34,511 nucleotides of DNA from an uncultured Erysipelotrichaceae bacterium (GTDB lineage Bacteria > Bacillota_I > Bacilli_A > Erysipelotrichales > Erysipelotrichaceae). Location of the stretch: contig CALVCT010000017.1 in assembly GCA_944326055.1 (NCBI GenBank), positions 1 to 34,511 of the forward strand. The letters are read 5' to 3'. Below, piece by piece: positions 1-7,780 of this stretch. The position numbers and the translations under genes are program-made. Each line of letters opens with the position of its first letter. The stretch's first letter is position 1. Under the pieces are notes generated by a model that was not told where the DNA came from, ran no database searches, and worked only from the letters and a program-made list of their open reading frames with translations.

Positions 1-655
1 ATCTGAGCACCACCTGAGCACTGGTCTTATGGTATCTTTTAGCGATATCTTTGATCACTTCATCTTCTAATAGCTGCTTTGTATAGCCTCTACCTGCTAG
101 AGGATACCAACTTTGTGCATGCAGACCAAGTGCTTTTAAATGTTCTAAGACTTTCGCATCTTGATAGTATGGATGCATCTCATTTTGAACGATCTGGGGT
201 CTGATCCTTACTTGTGACAAGAAGCGATCTATCTCTTTTTCGTAATAGCAAGATACACCACCATAGAGTACATAGCCTTTATCGATCGCCTCTTCGATCG
301 CTCTATAGGCATCGATGTCATCATGTGATGGATGATGCAACATCATCATATCAAGATGGGCAATATCAAGGCGTTCGATAGCTTCTTTTACTTTATATCG
401 TGCATCCTTATACTCACTAGGATAGAGTTTAGTGATGATAAAGAGATCTTCTCTTTTGATCGACGATGACCTGATCGCGGCTCCAACTTCTTTTTCATTG
501 CCATAAAAGGATGCTGTATCGATCAGCCGATAGCCACTACTTAGTGCATGACCTATCGCACCGTGAAGCTCTTTGCCACACAAAGCATAAGTGCCAAGAC
601 CGACATATGGTATAAGTGCTCCCGATAAAGTATCTAGACCATCGATGTATCTCAT
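1..655 (-). CDS. Aldo/keto reductase, 3' end outside the window
   Basis: NAD(P)H-dependent reduction of aldehydes or ketones in the cytoplasm; the substrate is unknown. Reading the minus strand from the ATG at 655 gives about 218 residues with the full catalytic tetrad of the family: Asp46 and Tyr51 (IDTASFYGNE), Lys76 (IITKLYPSEY) and His107 (MMMLHHP). The later SWYPLAGRG and TSAQVVLR segments match the cofactor-binding half. About 50-60 C-terminal residues are missing because the gene runs off position 1. The ATG overlaps the TGA of the cyclophilin-like gene (ATGA), so it is the last visible gene of the operon divergent from the LysR regulator. Family assignment is firm; the physiological role is not. 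Confidence 0.92.
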   Translation of the reverse strand, partial: MRYIDGLDTLSGALIPYVGLGTYALCGKELHGAIGHALSSGYRLIDTASFYGNEKEVGAAIRSSSIKREDLFIITKLYPSEYKDARYKVKEAIERLDIAHLDMMMLHHPSHDDIDAYRAIEEAIDKGYVLYGGVSCYYEKEIDRFLSQVRIRPQIVQNEMHPYYQDAKVLEHLKALGLHAQSWYPLAGRGYTKQLLEDEVIKDIAKRYHKTSAQVVLR

Positions 656-1005
656 CTAATGACCAACTGTACAGCTTTACTCAAAGCTTCCTCAAACCCT
701 CGCATATCATCGATATGCCCAATAGTTGTATAACTATAAGTCGTCATATGATCTTTATAGAAGATGACAAGACAATCATCGCCAAAAAGCATCACATCTC
801 CTCTTTTGATCATCTCTATCTTTTTTATAGAAGTCGGTAAATGATGATCGATATAGCAGTACTTTTCATTGCCGTTTAGATCTTCCATCTTTAAATTCAT
901 AGGTAGAAGTCCCATCAAGGCTTCTGTCGACGCATTTTTGATGATCGCGATATCAAATACCACATCATCTGCATGAAGTTCGATATTCTTTCTTTGTGTC
1001 ATCAT
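652..1005 (-). CDS. Cyclophilin-like fold protein
   Basis: 117-residue protein resembling the bacterial cyclophilin-like family (small beta-barrel proteins of unknown activity). The recognisable pattern is an early small-residue-rich stretch (IIKNASTEALMGLLP), a central LNGNEKYCYI strand, LPTSIKKIEMIKRGD, then IFYKDHMTTYSYTTIGHIDD, where GD, FY and the Ser-Tyr-Thr strand are typical. There is no signal peptide, so it is cytoplasmic. The start lies 2 bases after the hydrolase stop and the end overlaps the aldo/keto reductase start by 4 bases, so translation is probably coupled. Such proteins often sit beside aldo/keto reductases and alpha/beta hydrolases under LysR control (from memory). No catalytic role can be assigned. 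Confidence 0.8.
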   Translation of the reverse strand: MMTQRKNIELHADDVVFDIAIIKNASTEALMGLLPMNLKMEDLNGNEKYCYIDHHLPTSIKKIEMIKRGDVMLFGDDCLVIFYKDHMTTYSYTTIGHIDDMRGFEEALSKAVQLVIR

Positions 1006-1007
1006 CT

Positions 1008-1976
1008 TTATTTAAAAGCCTTCAAGATAAAGTCTTCGATCTTAGCAAACGGTATCACATCGAGATCATCATAGAGATCTGTATGTACAGCACCTTCGAT
1101 CGCCAAAAACTCTTTATTGTCTTTGTATCTATTGTCCTTGATCATATCTTCATAAGCATCTTTGCCCATATAGAAAGAATGTGCTTTGTCACCATGGATC
1201 ATTAAGACGGCACTTCTTATCTCATGAGAATAAGCGAGTATCGGCTGATTGAGAAATGACATCGTGCCTGTGATGTTCCAACCTTCATTGGAATTTAGCG
1301 ATCTAGGATGATAACCACGCTTAGTCTTATAATAGTCATAGTAATCTTTCACAAACCAAGGCGCATCATCTGGTAGTGGATCTAAGACACCGCCAGCTCT
1401 TTCTTGTTTGCCATATCTAAGGTCAACGAGCCTTTGGGCCGCATACATCTCACGCATCTTGTGTCTAGCTTCTTCAGAATCCTCACTATCGAAGTATCCT
1501 TTAGCAGAAACACGAGACATATCATACATCGTTGAAACGACAGTGGCTTTGATACGCGTATCTAAAGCTGCACAATTAAGAGCTAGACCGCCCCAGCCAC
1601 AGATACCGATGATAGCGATCTTCTCTTCATCTACTTCATCCAATAGCGATAGAAAATCGACAGCAGCCATGAAGTCCTCGGTATTGATATCAGGAGATGC
1701 TACGTTTCTTACATTTCCACCTGACTCACCAGTAAATGATGGATCAAAAGCGATCGTGAGGAAGCCTCTTTTTGCCATAGCGTGGGCATAGAGACCAGAT
1801 GCTTGCTCTTTGGTAGCACCAAATGGTCCTGCTACAGCTGTCGCCCCTTTGATCTTAGACTCTTTTGGTCTATACATATCAGCGACGATATCGATACCAT
1901 AGCGGTTTTGAAAACCTACTTTCTTATGACTCACATTTTCATCCAACTCAAAAGTCTTATCCCAGACATCCTTCAT
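1008..1976 (-). CDS. Alpha/beta hydrolase with a cysteine nucleophile
   Basis: 322-residue cytoplasmic hydrolase of the dienelactone-hydrolase/YcjY-like type. The nucleophile elbow reads GICGWGG, with Cys in place of Ser, and is followed by LNCAA. Later MIHGDKAHS and EGAVHTDLYDD can supply the acid and the catalytic His. An upstream in-frame ATG at 2045 would add 23 unrelated residues. The ATG at 1976 is preferred because GGAGA lies about 9 bases before it and the family-like sequence begins there (MKDVWDKTFEL). The start overlaps the end of the preceding small gene by 20 bases. The substrate is unknown; a link with the aldo/keto reductase in detoxifying reactive carbonyls or esters is inference. 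Confidence 0.85.
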   Translation of the reverse strand: MKDVWDKTFELDENVSHKKVGFQNRYGIDIVADMYRPKESKIKGATAVAGPFGATKEQASGLYAHAMAKRGFLTIAFDPSFTGESGGNVRNVASPDINTEDFMAAVDFLSLLDEVDEEKIAIIGICGWGGLALNCAALDTRIKATVVSTMYDMSRVSAKGYFDSEDSEEARHKMREMYAAQRLVDLRYGKQERAGGVLDPLPDDAPWFVKDYYDYYKTKRGYHPRSLNSNEGWNITGTMSFLNQPILAYSHEIRSAVLMIHGDKAHSFYMGKDAYEDMIKDNRYKDNKEFLAIEGAVHTDLYDDLDVIPFAKIEDFILKAFK

Positions 1977-2187
1977 CTTCTTTAGTCTCCTTATCCAATA
2001 GATATAAAAGATGATCGAGGCAATCGATCTTATATTGATCAGCATGCAGGATATCTAATAGACAAGCTCTGTGCTTCCTTAAAAAGAGCTGCTGACTCTT
2101 TTTGTCAGGTAGAGCACAATATTCTTCGATCATTTTCTTGGCACATCCTGCATCCTTTAAATTACGTCTCAGTCTCGATTCATCCAT
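1957..2187 (-). CDS. Small conserved helical protein, first gene of the LysR-divergent operon
   Basis: About 76 residues, charged and helical, with three Cys (DAGCAKK, HRACLLD, KIDCLDHLLYLL). The LPDKKSQQLFLRKHRACLLD.. core followed by an ..Q..IDCLD.. segment resembles a small uncharacterised Firmicute protein family that often precedes alpha/beta hydrolases or reductases (from memory). The in-frame ATG at 2214 would add nine residues and has no ribosome binding site. The ATG at 2187 also lacks one, but TATCAT ends six bases before it, so a leaderless transcript would start exactly there. It overlaps the hydrolase gene by 20 bases. Function is unknown. Confidence 0.7.
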   Translation of the reverse strand: MDESRLRRNLKDAGCAKKMIEEYCALPDKKSQQLFLRKHRACLLDILHADQYKIDCLDHLLYLLDKETKEDEGCLG

Positions 2188-2193
2188 GTCTTT

Positions 2194-2222
2194 ATGATAG
2201 AAGATATTGATCATTATTACTA
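2194..2222 (-). promoter_or_regulatory. Candidate leaderless promoter of the hydrolase/reductase operon
   Basis: On the minus strand TAGTAA, a 17-base spacer and TATCAT lie so that six bases separate the -10 box from the ATG at 2187. The -35 match is poor, as expected for a LysR-activated promoter. No Shine-Dalgarno sequence is present. Confidence 0.4.
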
Positions 2223-2227
2223 ATACT

Positions 2228-2256
2228 TTGTTTACATAGTGTGATATGCTTAATAC
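2228..2256 (+). promoter_or_regulatory. Candidate promoter of the LysR gene
   Basis: TTGTTT and TAATAC separated by 17 bases, 18 bases before the LysR ATG. It overlaps the region where a LysR dimer would be expected to bind to control the divergent operon. No clean T-N11-A palindrome stands out. Confidence 0.4.
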
Positions 2257-2273
2257 GCATAGAAGGAGAATAT

Positions 2274-3158
2274 ATGGAGATAAGGACCTTGCGCTATTTT
2301 TTAGCAGTAGCTCGTGAAGAGAATATCACAAAAGCAGCCAATCTTCTGCATGTAACCCAACCTAATCTCTCACGTCAGATCAAAGATCTCGAATATGAAC
2401 TAGGAAAAAAGCTCTTCTTGCGTAAGAGCCATCGTATCATCTTGACAAGCGATGGCATGTTATTTCGTAAAAGAGCAGAAGAAATCATCGCTCTAGTCGA
2501 CAAGACTGAAAAAGAGTTCAGCGATCTAGAAGATGAAGTGAGTGGTGATGTCTATATCGGTGGTGGTGAGACTTACATCATGAGCACGATCGCCAAAGTC
2601 ATAAGACAGATACAAGATAGATATCCCCGCATCCACTTTCATCTCTATAGTGGCAATGCAGCTGATGTGATCGAAAGATTAGATAAAGGCTTATTGGATT
2701 TCGGCGTCGTCATCGATCCTGTCGATATATCAAAGTATGATGATGTCAAACTCCGCGGTAAAGATACTTGGGGCATCATCATGCGTCAGGATGACGAGTT
2801 GGCTAAGTTTGAAGCGATAAGAAAAGAAGACATCATCAAGCGTAAACTCATCATCTCAAGACAACTATTGACTAATGACGATGAGCATTTCAAGAAATGG
2901 TCTACAAAGGATTATGACGAGCTTGATATCGTCGCCACTTACAATCTTTTATATAATGCATCGATCTTAGTCAAAGAGAAAGTCGGGATCGCCCTAACTT
3001 TAGATCGTCTTGTCGATACTTCTAAAGACAGCGGTCTTACTTTCAGAGCACTGACACCGACATTGAATTCCGAATTATCTTTGATCTACAAGAAATATCA
3101 AGTCTTTTCTAAGGCAGCTGAGCTCTTTTTAAAGATGATCAAAAAAGTCTCATCTTGA
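2274..3158 (+). CDS. LysR-family transcriptional regulator
   Basis: 294-residue regulator. Residues 1-60 form the winged helix-turn-helix (MEIRTLRYFLAVAREENITK, AANLLHVTQPNLSRQI, then LGKKLFLR). The rest is a periplasmic-binding-like effector domain beginning near VSGDVYIGGGE. The ATG at 2274 is chosen over an upstream in-frame ATG at 2241 because AGAAGGAGAA lies directly before it and the HTH starts there. It is transcribed divergently from the small protein-hydrolase-cyclophilin-reductase operon with under 90 bases between starts, the classic LysR arrangement, so it probably controls that operon in response to a small molecule. The effector is unknown. Confidence 0.95.
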   Translation: MEIRTLRYFLAVAREENITKAANLLHVTQPNLSRQIKDLEYELGKKLFLRKSHRIILTSDGMLFRKRAEEIIALVDKTEKEFSDLEDEVSGDVYIGGGETYIMSTIAKVIRQIQDRYPRIHFHLYSGNAADVIERLDKGLLDFGVVIDPVDISKYDDVKLRGKDTWGIIMRQDDELAKFEAIRKEDIIKRKLIISRQLLTNDDEHFKKWSTKDYDELDIVATYNLLYNASILVKEKVGIALTLDRLVDTSKDSGLTFRALTPTLNSELSLIYKKYQVFSKAAELFLKMIKKVSS

Positions 3159-3162
3159 TTTT

Positions 3163-3223
3163 CTATCGATATGCAAAGGATGATGTTTAGCTATCTTATA
3201 TCATCAAGATACACGATCGATAG
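3163..3223. repeat. Inverted repeat between convergent genes
   Basis: CTATCGAT (3163-3170) and ATCGATAG (3216-3223) are 8-base perfect arms around a 45-base loop. The loop itself has TATCTT/AAGATA arms. There is no T-run, so it is not a standard terminator, although it lies between the convergent LysR and FlaR-like genes. Nothing else was seen in 3159-3288. Confidence 0.35.
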
Positions 3224-3288
3224 TTATTATTTCTTAAGATCTTCATCTTAAAAAACTGACAAGCACATCATTATCGATGCAGGTGATC

Positions 3289-3783
3289 TTATCCATATCT
3301 TCTCTCTTTGATATATTCATTTACTTCCGCACGCGTTTTGAAAGTGATGTCTTTGATATGATCATGTCTATTTAGAGCATCTAAGATCTTTGGCCTTTGA
3401 CTTATCGGAAAATCTCTTATAAAATCCATGAATTCCTCATCGATCTCTTCTTCGACCCAAGGCATATCTGGACGCTTCTTATTCAAACGAGAGATGATAC
3501 TAGAAAGACAGACATCAAGATCAAGATCCAAGAAATAGACTGTATCAGCACGATCAAGCCTTTTATCTAAAGTACGACTATAATTCCCATCGATGATCCA
3601 CGCATCCTTATCAAGTATCTTATCTAATGCCACATCGAATTCTTCTTGCGTATAAGTCGTCTTATCTTCTTTATGCCAGATCATGTCAAGATAGTATAAT
3701 GGAAGTTCACTAACGTCATGAAGATAACGGGCAAATGTACTCTTACCACTGCCAGGACAGCCGATGACTAAAACTTTTTTCAT
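3289..3783 (-). CDS. P-loop kinase of the AAA/adenylate-kinase type, FlaR-like
   Basis: 164 residues, cytoplasmic. The Walker A motif is at residues 8-16 (GCPGSGKST), followed by LYYLDMIWHKEDK and WIIDGNYSRTLDKRLDRAD, the signature of proteins annotated as DNA topology modulation protein FlaR or putative adenylate kinase. The LDLDLDVCLSSIISR segment is typical of the family. The open frame extends upstream past position 3900, but the family begins at MKKVLVIGCPG, so the ATG at 3783 is the start. It has no convincing Shine-Dalgarno sequence; a perfect TATAAT ends six bases before the ATG, suggesting a leaderless mRNA. The phosphoacceptor is unknown. Confidence 0.88.
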   Translation of the reverse strand: MKKVLVIGCPGSGKSTFARYLHDVSELPLYYLDMIWHKEDKTTYTQEEFDVALDKILDKDAWIIDGNYSRTLDKRLDRADTVYFLDLDLDVCLSSIISRLNKKRPDMPWVEEEIDEEFMDFIRDFPISQRPKILDALNRHDHIKDITFKTRAEVNEYIKERRYG

Positions 3784-3789
3784 AGGCTC

Positions 3790-3818
3790 ATTATACGATA
3801 TTATTACTTTATTGACTA
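3790..3818 (-). promoter_or_regulatory. Leaderless promoter of the FlaR-like gene
   Basis: On the minus strand TAGTCA, 17 bases, then a perfect TATAAT (3795-3790). GAGCCT fills the six bases to the ATG, which places the predicted +1 on the A of the start codon. Confidence 0.6.
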
Positions 3819-3851
3819 TCGCCATGGCATAATAGAGAAAAGGAGAAGATG

Positions 3852-4862
3852 ATGGCTGAGAAGAGAAGATATAAGATGAATGCGAAACTGCGTATCCGAT
3901 ATGCACAAGTCAAGAAAGACTTATTAGAACTTGAAGAAGATGTGACTCAAAGTGTCAACTCACAGTTAAATGAATTAGCGAAAGAGACAGAAGGTGGCAT
4001 CTCTGATGTCCAAAGTCTACAAGATGCCCTGCTTGATGAAGTAGAGCTTTTAGATGACGCTTCTAAGATGTTCGAACGCATGCATAAGAGCACATCAAGC
4101 ACAGCTGATGAGATCAAGACACGTATCTCAGAAGCTAAACGCTATGAGAAAGAGACAGAAGATCGCCGCTTTTTTAGACCTAACCCGACTAATGCGATGA
4201 TCGATTATAGTGAAGAGAAACTCAAACACTTCGCTCGTGGTAATACTTTCTATAAACTCTTTTGGATCTTCTTCATCGGTTGTTTTGGTGGAGTCGTGAT
4301 CGAGATGTTGTTTTGTCTTATCACAAGAGGCCATCTTGAAAATCGTGTCGGTCTCATCTGGGGACCTTTCAATCTCGTATATGGCTTCGGTGCTCTAGCT
4401 CTTTCGTTCTTCCTATATAAATATCGCAATAGATCAAGATTATATTCATTTGCGGGAGGTTTTATCGTCGGTAGTGTCATCGAATATCTGTGTAGTCTCT
4501 TTCAAGAGATCGTCTTTGGATCAACTTCTTGGGACTATTCGAACATGCCTTTCAATATCAACGGACGTATCTGTCTTCTCTATTCGATCTTCTGGGGCAT
4601 CTTGGGCATCCTTTGGATCAAATACATCTATCCAAGGATGGCGATCTGGATCATGAAGATCCCAAATAAAATCGGTAAGGTCTTGACTTGGTGCTTGCTT
4701 GTCTTTATGATCATCGATTCTTTAGCTAGTGGCCTTGTCGTCTATCGCTGGTCTGAGAGAGTAAATGGTGTCGTCGCTACAAATGGTATCGAGCGCTTTA
4801 TCGATGAAGTCTATCCTGACAAAACGATGGAGTGGCTCTTTCCTAATCTAGAGTTCAAGTAA
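3852..4862 (+). CDS. CmpB-like putative ABC transporter permease, membrane protein
   Basis: About 336 residues. Residues 1-115 form a charged, coiled-coil-like cytoplasmic region. The rest is a membrane domain with about five helices matching the Firmicute family called putative ABC transporter permease (CmpB type): GGVVIEMLFCLITRGHLENR, GLIWGPFNLVYGFGALAL, IEYLCSLFQEIVFGSTSWDY, NGRICLLYSIFWGILGILWI. Two adjacent ATGs exist; GGAG ends three bases before the first (3849) and six before the second (3852), so 3852 is preferred. No ATPase gene is adjacent, and many family members occur alone, so the transporter label is weak. The substrate is unknown. It is divergent from the FlaR-like gene. Confidence 0.85.
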   Translation: MAEKRRYKMNAKLRIRYAQVKKDLLELEEDVTQSVNSQLNELAKETEGGISDVQSLQDALLDEVELLDDASKMFERMHKSTSSTADEIKTRISEAKRYEKETEDRRFFRPNPTNAMIDYSEEKLKHFARGNTFYKLFWIFFIGCFGGVVIEMLFCLITRGHLENRVGLIWGPFNLVYGFGALALSFFLYKYRNRSRLYSFAGGFIVGSVIEYLCSLFQEIVFGSTSWDYSNMPFNINGRICLLYSIFWGILGILWIKYIYPRMAIWIMKIPNKIGKVLTWCLLVFMIIDSLASGLVVYRWSERVNGVVATNGIERFIDEVYPDKTMEWLFPNLEFK

Positions 4863-5009
4863 AGTTATCTACTACACTTTTTAACGATAGTCATCCCAGA
4901 AGCAGTTTCCAAGCATCATAAAAGCGATAAATAAGGAGATGATCTTTTTGTGACTTCTCTTTTTCTAACTATAAAACTTCCAGTCATAAGTAAAGACAAA
5001 GGAAAAGAC

Positions 5010-5038
5010 ATACGTTACAATGATGAAAAAGCGAGGTA
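5010..5038 (+). promoter_or_regulatory. Candidate promoter of the CoA-disulfide reductase gene (position approximate)
   Basis: AAGACA and TACAAT separated by 17 bases, shortly before a GAGGTAAAG ribosome binding site and the ATG at 5045. The -35 box matches consensus at four of six positions. The rest of 4863-5044 shows no gene. Confidence 0.35.
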
Positions 5039-5044
5039 AAGATT

Positions 5045-6646
5045 ATGAAAGTTGTCATCGTCGGTGGTGTTGCAGGCGGAGCTTCAGCAGCAGCTAGACT
5101 TAGAAGATTAGATGAAGATGCCAAGATCATCATCTTTGAAAGATCACATTATGTATCTTATGCCAATTGCGGCCTGCCTTATTATCTTGGTGGCATCATC
5201 AAAGATGAAAGCGATCTTCTTCTTGAGACAGCAGAGTCACTATATGAACGCTTTAGGATCGATGTCAGAGTCGATAGTGAAGTCATCAGTGTCGATATCG
5301 CAAATAAGACAGTGACAGTGAAGCATGCGGGTCATGAATATAAAGAGAGTTATGATCACCTGATCTTAGCGCCAGGTTCGACATATCGTAAATTGTACGC
5401 TAACGAAGATAAGCTAGCTCACCTTAAGAATGTCGAAGATGTTCGCTATCTCAAAGAGGCGCTAGTCAAGGCTCAAAAAGTAGCGATCATCGGTGGTGGT
5501 TTCATCGGCATCGAGACCGCCGAGAACCTAAGACATATCGGCAAAGAAGTAGCTATCTTTGAATACGCTGATCATATCTTAGCTAATCTAGACCCTGATA
5601 TGGCGATGTATCTTGAAGATGAGATCAGAAAAAATGATATCGAACTTCACCTTCAAGCTCGTATCAAAGAGATCAGTGATGAGCAAAATATCACTTTAGA
5701 AGATGGCACAGTATATGACTATGATCTTGTGATCGTAGCTGCTGGGGTCAGAGCCAACACTGATTTTCTAAAGAATTCAGGAATCGAACTTGATGAAAGA
5801 GGCAATATCATCACAGATGAATACATGATGACAAGTGCGATCGATGTCTGGGCCTGTGGTGATGCCACAGTCTCGCCACACTTCATCAGCGGCAAACTTG
5901 AAAACGTTGCCTTGGCTGGCCCTGCCAATAAACAAGGACGTTTGATCGCCGATAATATCTGCGGTCTCAAGAGAGCTTATGATGGCTCGATCGGCACCAG
6001 TATCATCAAAGTCTTCGATCTTGCAGGTGCTTCAACAGGTTATAACACAGCTCGCCTCAGACGCGATGGCTATGCCTTTAAGACGATATGCACACATCCA
6101 AGCAGCCATGCTACTTATTATCCTGGCGCCAAAGCTCTTCACATCAAGCTCTTCTATGATGAAGATCATCTGATCTTAGGCGCACAAGTCGTTGCAAAAG
6201 AAGGTGCTGACAAGTTCATCGATGTGATCGCTACAGCGATCAAGGCAAAAATGAGAGTCGAGGACTTGAGTGATTTAGAGCTCGCATATGCACCACCCTT
6301 CCTCTCTGCTAAATCGCCGGCTAACTATCTTGGCTTTATCGCCTCTAATGTCTTTAACGGCTTAGAAGAGCTCATCTTAGAAAACGAGTTGCCTGAAGGA
6401 GCGATCATCCTTGATGTTAGGACAAAAGAAGAATATGATCGTGGTCATCTAGATAACAGTATCAACATCCCTGTCGATGAACTTAGAGAACGTCTGGATG
6501 AACTTGAAATGTACAAAGGCGATATCATCGATGTCTATTGTGCTGTTGGTATCAGAGCTCATATCGCCTCACGTATCCTTATAGCTAAAGGCTATAAGAC
6601 AAGAAATATCACCGGTGGCTATAGTAGTCATCGAGCGTATAGTTAA
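5045..6646 (+). CDS. CoA-disulfide reductase fused to a rhodanese domain
   Basis: 533-residue FAD flavoprotein. The N-terminal FAD site is VVIVGGVAGGASAAARLRRL, and the single redox Cys of the CoADR/NADH oxidase/persulfide reductase group is Cys42 (YANCGLPYYLGG). A second Rossmann site is VAIIGGGFIGIETAE, and the FAD-binding WACGDAT motif follows. The dimerisation domain spans roughly 320-440. A C-terminal rhodanese domain starts near EGAIILDVRTKEEYDRGH and has its active Cys near 499 (VYCAVGIRAH). It probably reduces CoA disulfide or persulfide with NAD(P)H and helps thiol/sulfane-sulfur homeostasis. Which substrate dominates cannot be told from sequence. It is monocistronic and ends in a strong terminator. 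Confidence 0.93.
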   Translation: MKVVIVGGVAGGASAAARLRRLDEDAKIIIFERSHYVSYANCGLPYYLGGIIKDESDLLLETAESLYERFRIDVRVDSEVISVDIANKTVTVKHAGHEYKESYDHLILAPGSTYRKLYANEDKLAHLKNVEDVRYLKEALVKAQKVAIIGGGFIGIETAENLRHIGKEVAIFEYADHILANLDPDMAMYLEDEIRKNDIELHLQARIKEISDEQNITLEDGTVYDYDLVIVAAGVRANTDFLKNSGIELDERGNIITDEYMMTSAIDVWACGDATVSPHFISGKLENVALAGPANKQGRLIADNICGLKRAYDGSIGTSIIKVFDLAGASTGYNTARLRRDGYAFKTICTHPSSHATYYPGAKALHIKLFYDEDHLILGAQVVAKEGADKFIDVIATAIKAKMRVEDLSDLELAYAPPFLSAKSPANYLGFIASNVFNGLEELILENELPEGAIILDVRTKEEYDRGHLDNSINIPVDELRERLDELEMYKGDIIDVYCAVGIRAHIASRILIAKGYKTRNITGGYSSHRAYS

Positions 6647-6671
6647 AAGATGTCAAGCTTGACATCTTTTT
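6645..6671. terminator. Bidirectional terminator between convergent genes
   Basis: Perfect 26-base palindrome with arms AAAAGATGTCAAG and CTTGACATCTTTT, overlapping the stop codons of the reductase (plus) and alanine dehydrogenase (minus). T-runs exist on both strands. Confidence 0.9.
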
Positions 6672-7779
6672 ATATCAACTTTTCAGGATCATGATATTCC
6701 CCACCTAAGGCTTCCGCAACAGCTTCATAAGTATAATAGCCTTTATAGGTATTGAGTCCTTTCATAAATCCTTTGTCTTCTTTTAGAGCTATCAAACCCT
6801 TATCCGCTAGCTTTTCGATATACGGCAGTGTCGCATTTGAAAGAGCGAGCGTCGAGGTGCGTGGTACTGCCCCTGGCATATTAGCGACAGCGTAATGTAA
6901 AACACCATATCTTTCATAGACAGGATCATCATGCGTCGTCGTATGATCGCATGTGGCGATACAACCACCCTGGTCGATCGAGACATCAACGATAGCAGCT
7001 CCTTTCTTCATCGTTTTGACCATCTCTTCCGAGACGATCTTTGGCGCTCTTGCGCCATGAAGAAGGATAGCGCCTATCACAAGATCAGCTTCTTTGATCG
7101 ACTTTTGGATATTGTATTCATTTGAAAAAACCGTATGGATCTGCCCATTAGTCAGCTCATCGATCTCCGCCATCCTCCTTTGATTGCGGATAAAGACCTC
7201 AACATCAGCACCTAGGCCATTAGCCATCCTTGCCGCTTCAAAGCCGACGACACCGCCACCTAAGACCATGACTTTGGCTGGTCTGACGCCAGGCACTCCT
7301 CCAAGCAAGATCCCCTCGCCGCCATTTGCTTTCTGTAAGATCCAAGCACCAACTTGGACAGCCATTCGTCCGGCAACTTGTGACATCGGGCGCAAGAGCG
7401 GTAGAGCACCTGAATCATCTTCGATCGTCTCATAGGCGATCGCTGTAACTTTATGATCGATAAGGGCTTTGGCGAAATCTGGTTCAGCAGCGATGTGTAA
7501 GTATGTAAAGACCATCTGATCTTCTCGCAAGTACTTATATTCACTCTTTTGGTATTCTTTGACTTTGATGATGAGCTCAGATCTCGCAAAGACTTCATCA
7601 GTACTCACGATCTTGGCTCCGACCTCAAGATATTCTTCATCTTTAAACCCACTGCCGACACCAGCCTTACTCTCAACAAAGACTTCATGACCCTTATTTA
7701 TAAGTGCTAAAGCGCCTGCCGGGGTCAAAGCGACACGTTCTTCATTATTTTTGATCTCTTTTGGTACACCTATCTTCAT
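6670..7779 (-). CDS. ald: Alanine dehydrogenase
   Basis: NAD-dependent interconversion of L-alanine with pyruvate and ammonia, in the cytoplasm. The 369-residue length is normal. The N terminus MKIGVPKEIKNNEERVALTP is diagnostic. Expected substrate residues are present (Lys in IIKVKEYQKSEY, His in FTYLHIAAEPD), followed by LPLLRPMSQVAGRMAVQ, the NAD-binding VMVLGGGVVGFEAARMA, and SIDQGGC near the active site. AAAGGAGC precedes the ATG and the start lies one base past the stop of the M32 carboxypeptidase gene, so the two are co-transcribed. With the peptidase and butyrate kinase it suggests peptide and amino-acid catabolism (inference). Confidence 0.96.
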   Translation of the reverse strand: MKIGVPKEIKNNEERVALTPAGALALINKGHEVFVESKAGVGSGFKDEEYLEVGAKIVSTDEVFARSELIIKVKEYQKSEYKYLREDQMVFTYLHIAAEPDFAKALIDHKVTAIAYETIEDDSGALPLLRPMSQVAGRMAVQVGAWILQKANGGEGILLGGVPGVRPAKVMVLGGGVVGFEAARMANGLGADVEVFIRNQRRMAEIDELTNGQIHTVFSNEYNIQKSIKEADLVIGAILLHGARAPKIVSEEMVKTMKKGAAIVDVSIDQGGCIATCDHTTTHDDPVYERYGVLHYAVANMPGAVPRTSTLALSNATLPYIEKLADKGLIALKEDKGFMKGLNTYKGYYTYEAVAEALGGEYHDPEKLI

Positions 7780-7780
7780 C

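Noticed and set aside
1408-1791. Plus-strand frame of 127 codons
   Set aside because: It lies wholly inside the hydrolase gene on the other strand and has no family-like sequence; other long antisense frames (for example 22618-22962, 33219-33620) were dismissed for the same reason.
1977-2045. Longer start of the alpha/beta hydrolase with a hydrophobic N terminus
   Set aside because: The added residues overlap the upstream small gene and the Shine-Dalgarno sequence favours the ATG at 1976.
3227-3262. TTAAGAT/ATCTTAA hairpin as terminator of the LysR or kinase gene
   Set aside because: No T-run follows on either strand in the required place.
3784-3906. Longer form of the FlaR-like kinase
   Set aside because: The extension crosses the divergent promoter and the start of the membrane-protein gene; family similarity begins at 3783.
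4863-5044. Possible small RNA or gene between the membrane protein and the reductase
   Set aside because: No open frame with a ribosome binding site and no stable structured element was seen; only a weak promoter.
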